This document shows positions 60,406 through 64,000 of a stretch of DNA of 64,000 nucleotides, in pieces; within the stretch, counting starts at the first letter, position 1, and the number at the start of each line of letters is the position of its first letter. Source of the DNA: Clostridia bacterium (GTDB taxonomy: Bacteria > Bacillota > Clostridia > Christensenellales > Aristaeellaceae); the NCBI GenBank assembly GCA_017938695.1, contig JAGBBA010000047.1:92809-156808 (forward strand). Reading direction: 5' to 3'. The notes under the pieces are model-generated. The model ran no database searches and was not told where the DNA came from. It saw only the letters and a program-made list of their open reading frames with translations. The position numbers were made by a program, and so were the translations under genes.

Positions 60406-60960
60406 TTAGCCGATGATCTCGCCCTTCTTGTTGAACAGGGGCAGCTTTTCCAGGTACTTGATATCCTCGCGCTGCTGGGCGTCGCCTTCAGCCAGGATGG
60501 CCAGCTTGCCAACGATATTGCCGCCAGCTTTCTGAACCAGCTCTTCGATGGCGCGCAGGGATTCGCCGGTGGAAATCACGTCATCCACGATCAGGATGCG
60601 CTTGCCCTTCATCAGGGCGGCATCGTTGCCATCCAGGTACAGCTTCTGCACATGGTTGGTGGTGATGGACTTCACTTCCACCGAGAAGGTGTTCTGCATA
60701 TAGACCTTCTCACCCTTGCGGGCCAGCAGCCACTTGGCGTCGCCATGCTGGCGGGCCATTTCGTAGCCCAGCGGAATACCCTTGGATTCAGCGGTGATCA
60801 GGTAGTCATACTCGGGGGCAATATCCAGCAGAGCCTTGGCACAGGCCACGGTCAGCTCCACATCGCCGAAGATGACAAACGCGCCGATGTACAGTTCATC
60901 GGATACAGGGCACAGGGGCAGTTCGCGCTTCACGCCAGCAATCGTCATGGGATACTTCAT
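60406..60960 (-). CDS. Type I phosphoribosyltransferase (adenine phosphoribosyltransferase-like)
   Basis: A 184-residue PRTase. The PRPP motif is RILIVDDVISTGESL (near 127-141); the flexible loop and the PPi loop AESKGIPLGYEMA are seen. Likely base salvage with PRPP, adenine or xanthine; the sequence does not settle which. ATG 60960 has GAAGG at about ten bases; upstream in-frame codons lack a site. Its own promoter lies just after the spoIVA stop. Confidence 0.88.
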   Translation of the reverse strand: MKYPMTIAGVKRELPLCPVSDELYIGAFVIFGDVELTVACAKALLDIAPEYDYLITAESKGIPLGYEMARQHGDAKWLLARKGEKVYMQNTFSVEVKSITTNHVQKLYLDGNDAALMKGKRILIVDDVISTGESLRAIEELVQKAGGNIVGKLAILAEGDAQQREDIKYLEKLPLFNKKGEIIG

Positions 60961-61017
60961 CGGTATCGACCTTCGTTTCATTTGAATTTGTAACGGCCTC
61001 AAAAGCCTTTACAATTG

Positions 61018-61046
61018 ATTGTAGCGCGAATCTCGTCTGTTGTCAA
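61018..61046 (-). promoter_or_regulatory. Sigma-A promoter of the phosphoribosyltransferase gene
   Basis: Minus strand TTGACA (61041-61046) and TACAAT (61018-61023), 17-base spacer. The leader can form a ten-base hairpin, TTGTAAAGGC with GCCGTTACAA (one mismatch). Confidence 0.8.
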
Positions 61047-61048
61047 CC

Positions 61049-62536
61049 TTACAGCAGGATGCAGATCATACCGCCGTCGCCTTCGTTGATGATGCGCGAC
61101 AGGGTCTCCTGCACCTTCTGCTGGGCATCGGCAGGCATGCGAAGAAGCTTGTTGTTGAGACCGTCACGCACCATGTCATTGAGGCTCTTGCCGAAGAAAT
61201 TGGTGCTCCAAATCTTTTGCGGATCGGTTTCGAATTCGTCCAGCATGTACTTCACCAGCTCTTCGCTCTGCTTTTCCGTGCCCACCACCGGAGTGACCTC
61301 CGTTTCGATATCCACCCGAATCAGATGCAGCGACGGCGCGTGTGCCTTTAGCTTTACGCCGAATTGACCGCCCTGTTTCACGATCTCAGGCTCTTCCAGG
61401 GCCATTTCTGCCATGGTAGGCGTGACCAGGCCGTAGCCCGTATCACGCACGGCCTGCAAGGCCTCGGCAATGTGGTCATACTCCGCCTTGGCACTGACCA
61501 GCTCCTTCATCAACGAAAGCAGGTGAGCATCACCCTTGATCTCTGTACCGCATTCCTCGCCCAGCACCTGATTGAACAATCCGTCCTTCAGCGGCAGCGC
61601 AAAATCCGCCCGTCCCTCGCCTGGAAACACCTGCTGGGCACTGATCTCCTGCGCATAGGGCGACTCAGCAAACACATCGGAGAACACGTCACTTTCGCGC
61701 ATTTTCCGGCTTGTCTGACCTGCTGTGCGCACCGCATCCAGCACATGCTTCACCAGCCAATGGCTGTTGTCCAGTGCCCCCAGCCATGCCGGTACGGACA
61801 AGTGCGCCTCACGCAGCGGAAACTCCATCAGGATGCTTTCCAGCACATGCTGGATATCCTCCACAGACATTTCCTTCACATTCAGCAGCATCACGGGCAC
61901 CGCATACTTATCTTCCAACGCATCCCGGAGCGTCAGCGTTTCAGCCGCCCTGGGCTGCGCCGAGTTGAGCACAATCACAAAGGGCTTTCCCAGCTGCTTC
62001 AATTCGCCCACCACGCGTTCCTCCGCGTCCACATAGGCACCGCGGGGCAGATCGGTAATGCTGCCGTCGGTGGTCACCACCATGCCGATGGTGGCATGAT
62101 CAGTCATCACTTTGCGTGTGCCGATTTCAGCCGCCTGCTCAAAGGGAATGTCGTGATCGTACCAGGGGGTGTGCACCATCCGAGCCGCGTCGTTTTCCGA
62201 TGTCCCCAGTGCCCCCTTGACCAAATAGCCCACGCTGTCCACCAGCCGCACACGCACCGGCGTCTGCTCCTGCAGCATGACCTCCACAGCCTCGCCCGGC
62301 ACAAACTTGGGCTGCGTGGTCATGATCGTCCTGCCGGAGCCACTCTGGGGCAGTTCATCCGCCAGCCGTTCGCGCCTGGGCCCTGCCGAAACAGCAGGCA
62401 ACACCAGCTGCTCCATAAACCTGGTGATAAACGTGCTCTTTCCCGTGCGGACAGGCCCGACCACGCCGATGTACACGTCGCCGTCCGTCCGTTCTGCAAT
62501 ATCCTTGTAAAGATTGAAAGTCGAACCCTTTTCCAT
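61049..62536 (-). CDS. spoIVA: Stage IV sporulation protein A
   Basis: A 495-residue ATPase that polymerises on the forespore surface as the base of the coat. Walker A GPVRTGKS is at 27-34; PQSGSGRTIMTTQPKFVP, DSVGYLVKGALG and the switch-like region are intact. It ends in the hydrophobic GGMICILL tail used for anchoring by SpoVM in relatives. Full family length. ATG 62536 follows GAGGAGGG. A sigma-E-like promoter precedes it. Confidence 0.97.
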   Translation of the reverse strand: MEKGSTFNLYKDIAERTDGDVYIGVVGPVRTGKSTFITRFMEQLVLPAVSAGPRRERLADELPQSGSGRTIMTTQPKFVPGEAVEVMLQEQTPVRVRLVDSVGYLVKGALGTSENDAARMVHTPWYDHDIPFEQAAEIGTRKVMTDHATIGMVVTTDGSITDLPRGAYVDAEERVVGELKQLGKPFVIVLNSAQPRAAETLTLRDALEDKYAVPVMLLNVKEMSVEDIQHVLESILMEFPLREAHLSVPAWLGALDNSHWLVKHVLDAVRTAGQTSRKMRESDVFSDVFAESPYAQEISAQQVFPGEGRADFALPLKDGLFNQVLGEECGTEIKGDAHLLSLMKELVSAKAEYDHIAEALQAVRDTGYGLVTPTMAEMALEEPEIVKQGGQFGVKLKAHAPSLHLIRVDIETEVTPVVGTEKQSEELVKYMLDEFETDPQKIWSTNFFGKSLNDMVRDGLNNKLLRMPADAQQKVQETLSRIINEGDGGMICILL

Positions 62537-62564
62537 GGATGTCCCTCCTCACTGCGCTTACCCA

Positions 62565-62593
62565 TGCTTATGGCTGTGAGGAAAAGAATATGC
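62565..62593 (-). promoter_or_regulatory. Probable sigma-E promoter of spoIVA
   Basis: Minus strand GCATATT (62587-62593), a full match to the sigma-E -35, then 14 bases and CATAAGCA (62565-62572), a partial -10. spoIVA belongs to the sigma-E regulon in Bacillus. Confidence 0.55.
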
Positions 62594-62616
62594 AAAAAGC
62601 TATCCGGATGGATAGC
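62594..62616 (-). terminator. Terminator of the HD-domain gene
   Basis: Minus strand GCTATCC and GGATAGC around ATCC, then TTTTT; it begins at the stop codon of the HD gene and touches the spoIVA promoter. Confidence 0.85.
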
Positions 62617-63252
62617 TTAACGGGTGCCTTCGCACTCCTCAAAGAACTCCTGCAAATACGCCTCCATGTACGCATGCCGATGCTGCGCCATGGCCCTGCC
62701 TGTCTGCGTATTCATTTCGTCCTTCAACTTCAGCAGCTTTTCATAAAAATGATTGATGCTGCTGGACGTCCGGGCTGCATACTCCTGCCGGGACATGTAC
62801 TCATTTGGCTGCTCTGCCGGATCATACATCGCCCGGCCATGACTGCCACCGTAGGCAAAGGTTCTGGCAATGCCGATGGCACCCATGGCGTCCAGCCGGT
62901 CTGCGTCCTGGACGATCTTCCCTTCCAGCGTATCCGGCACAAGGCCAGCAGAAAACGATATGGAGGAAATAATGCTCAGCACATGCCCTTGCACAGCTTC
63001 ATCCACACTGCTTTCCTGCATGAACTGCCGCGCATTGCGTTTTTCCTGCCAGGTTTCCGGCGAAAGCTTGCGGTCGTCCACATCGTGCAAAAGTGCCGCC
63101 AGCTGAACGGTCAGCTGATCTGCGCCTTCCTCTGCCGCGATCCTCTTCGCCGTACGCCATACACGAAGCGTGTGCTGGGCATCGTGGCCGCTATGGTCCT
63201 CAGCAAAGAAATCCTGCACATAGGCCACCGCCTTGTTGATGAGCCGCTCCAT
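62617..63252 (-). CDS. HD-domain phosphohydrolase
   Basis: A 211-residue HD-fold metal hydrolase of the YedJ/YpgQ-like group. Ligands: HDAQHTLRVW (His near 23), LLHDVDDRK (HD pair) and VQDADRLDAMGAIG (final Asp). These enzymes hydrolyse nucleotides or related phosphates. Start ATG 63252 follows AGGAGG; longer in-frame starts run into the rplS terminator. It lies behind rplS and ends at its own terminator. Confidence 0.88.
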   Translation of the reverse strand: MERLINKAVAYVQDFFAEDHSGHDAQHTLRVWRTAKRIAAEEGADQLTVQLAALLHDVDDRKLSPETWQEKRNARQFMQESSVDEAVQGHVLSIISSISFSAGLVPDTLEGKIVQDADRLDAMGAIGIARTFAYGGSHGRAMYDPAEQPNEYMSRQEYAARTSSSINHFYEKLLKLKDEMNTQTGRAMAQHRHAYMEAYLQEFFEECEGTR

Positions 63253-63272
63253 ACAAAACCTCCTGAAAGGCA

Positions 63273-63299
63273 AAAAGAGAGAGCCGAAGCTCTCTCTTT
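63273..63299 (-). terminator. Terminator after rplS
   Basis: Minus strand AAAGAGAGAGC and GCTCTCTCTTT around TTCG, followed by TTG; the T run is mostly within the stem. Confidence 0.75.
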
Positions 63300-63320
63300 C
63301 TGTAAGCAAGTAGTCCCGGA

Positions 63321-63671
63321 TTACACGCGCTTGATCTCCTTGATCTTGGCTGCCTTGCCCTGCAGAGAACGCAGGTAGTACAGCTTGGCGCGACGCACCT
63401 TGCCGTGACGGATCACTTCGACGCGATCAACACGGGGAGAATGAATCGGGAACGTACGCTCAACGCCGATGCCGTAGGACACGCGACGAACCGTGAAGGT
63501 CTCGCGGACACCGCCGTTACGCATAGCGATCACAGTACCCTCGAACGCCTGAAGACGCTCGCGGCTGCCTTCAACAACCTTGACCCACACGCGGACGGTG
63601 TCGCCAACGGTGATCTTGGGCAGATCGGTACGGAGCTGCGCTGCTTCGATAGAACGGATAATTTCGCTCAT
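63321..63671 (-). CDS. rplS: Ribosomal protein L19
   Basis: A 116-residue 50S subunit protein at the 30S interface. The whole sequence fits the family: FRPGDTV-like [49 protein letters not shown] and [19 protein letters not shown] 63671 follows AAGGAGG. It has its own promoter and a leader that could control it. Confidence 0.98.
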   Translation of the reverse strand: MSEIIRSIEAAQLRTDLPKITVGDTVRVWVKVVEGSRERLQAFEGTVIAMRNGGVRETFTVRRVSYGIGVERTFPIHSPRVDRVEVIRHGKVRRAKLYYLRSLQGKAAKIKEIKRV

Positions 63672-63683
63672 GGAATGTGCCTC

Positions 63684-63765
63684 CTTCCCTCATAGACGTT
63701 CATGTCCGGTCCATGCGCATTGCGCACAGAAAACCACGGACAGCGGACCGCCCGTATGTCACATC
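63684..63765 (-). promoter_or_regulatory. rplS leader with competing helices
   Basis: Minus-strand segments CGGACA and TGTCCG (63703-63708 with 63737-63742) and GGACCG with CGGTCC (63707-63712 with 63745-63750) can pair, but they share two bases, so they compete. An inner ATGCGCA repeat also folds. Ribosomal-protein leaders of L19 are known in Firmicutes; this one was not matched to a model. Confidence 0.4.
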
Positions 63766-63769
63766 TGAT

Positions 63770-63799
63770 AGTATACCACATTGTGTGTATCGATTGCAA
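63770..63799 (-). promoter_or_regulatory. Sigma-A promoter of rplS
   Basis: Minus strand TTGCAA (63794-63799) and TATACT (63770-63775), 18-base spacer. Confidence 0.7.
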
Positions 63800-63846
63800 G
63801 CATTTTTCTCTTTTTTATGAAAGAAATTTTGCAATCTCACAAAAGA

Positions 63847-63873
63847 AGAAGCACTGCCATCAAGCAGTGCTTT
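63847..63873. terminator. Hairpin upstream of rplS promoter
   Basis: AAGCACTGC and GCAGTGCTT arms around CATCAA; a run rich in T follows on the minus strand. Bases 63874-63952 show nothing else. Confidence 0.5.
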
Positions 63874-63952
63874 CCGTACACCATATGGAACCTTATCCGA
63901 ACTTTTTGATTCTCCGCCGTGGACGTGTTATCGCATTCAATATTATGCTATG

Positions 63953-63985
63953 AAAAGAACCGGGATTTTTCCCGGTTCTTTTTGC
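63953..63985 (-). terminator. Terminator of a gene beyond the window end
   Basis: AAAAGAACCGGGA and TCCCGGTTCTTTT arms, T run on both sides. On the minus strand a TGA at 63988-63986, preceded by codons for W-K-E-V, stands just before it, so the last few codons of a gene may lie at 63986-64000. Confidence 0.75.
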
Positions 63986-64000
63986 TCAGACTTCCTTCCA

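Noticed and set aside
63986-64000. Possible last codons of a minus-strand gene entering from the right edge
   Set aside because: Only four codons and a stop are visible, too little to list as a gene; noted with the terminator.

Overview
The window reads as a stretch of chromosome from a GC-rich, spore-forming Firmicute of the class Clostridia, most likely a gut or rumen plant-fibre user. The class-level call rests on sporulation genes (spoIIAA-spoIIAB, spoIIP, gpr, spoIVA), Asp23-FakA, ScpA-ScpB, a tyrosine T-box, a YerC-PcrA-LigA cluster, type III glutamine synthetase and strong AAGGAGG ribosome binding sites. Genus or family cannot be fixed by eye. No rRNA, tRNA, CRISPR array, prophage, transposase or integrase was seen, and almost all the DNA is coding.

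Layout. 1-1.7 kb (minus): asp23-type gene and a fakA-like gene cut by the window edge. 1.8-5.3 kb (plus): sigma-A promoter, tyrosine T-box, aminotransferase, tyrS, YigZ-family gene. 5.3-11.3 kb (plus): MacA-like adaptor, ABC ATPase and permease, OmpR-type response regulator, histidine kinase, small alarmone synthetase and a small DMT-type transporter. 11.4-12.2 kb: spoIIAA-spoIIAB without a following sigF. 12.3-16.1 kb: deoD, a YgiQ radical-SAM protein, a TetR regulator and a ferredoxin. 16.2-21 kb: sbcD-sbcC and a cysteine-rich, possibly spore-coat, protein. 21-27.5 kb (minus): alr, M20 peptidase, M55 D-aminopeptidase, LD-carboxypeptidase, M50 protease, scpA, scpB and a copper-chaperone-like gene in one tightly packed run. 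27.6-32.6 kb: a small unknown protein, then ligA, pcrA and yerC (minus). 32.8-35 kb: type III glutamine synthetase. 35-42.7 kb: a glucuronoxylan set (GH39 beta-xylosidase, MBL-fold hydrolase, GH67 alpha-glucuronidase, GH2 enzyme). 42.9-44.5 kb: beta-CASP RNase-like protein. 44.6-52.6 kb: P1/DmpA peptidase, class-I amidotransferase-fold peptidase and a complete five-gene peptide ABC importer. 52.6-55.9 kb (minus): CNNM/CBS transporter, a 39-residue membrane peptide missed by ordinary gene length cut-offs, CapA-like protein and an acetyltransferase. 56.1-58.5 kb: a single 746-residue unknown protein with coiled coil and a degenerate P-loop. 58.5-63.7 kb (minus): spoIIP, gpr, a phosphoribosyltransferase, spoIVA, an HD-domain protein and rplS.

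How parts work together. The T-box couples tyrosyl-tRNA charging to an aminotransferase and TyrRS. The MacAB-like exporter, its two-component system and an alarmone synthetase overlap or abut, which suggests an envelope-stress unit linked to (p)ppGpp. The LD-carboxypeptidase, D-aminopeptidase, alanine racemase, P1 peptidase and peptide importer suggest recovery of D-amino-acid and wall peptides. The GH39, GH67 and GH2 enzymes lack signal peptides and would finish imported xylo-oligosaccharides in the cytoplasm.

Most worth a second look: the 746-residue protein whose C-terminal AAA-like region has lost its Walker A lysine; the structured CNNM leader with competing helices and a proline-rich upstream ORF; the alarmone synthetase inside a two-component/exporter operon; a terminator-like hairpin across the start codon at 10855; and the GH67 enzyme with Glu where relatives have a catalytic Asp.
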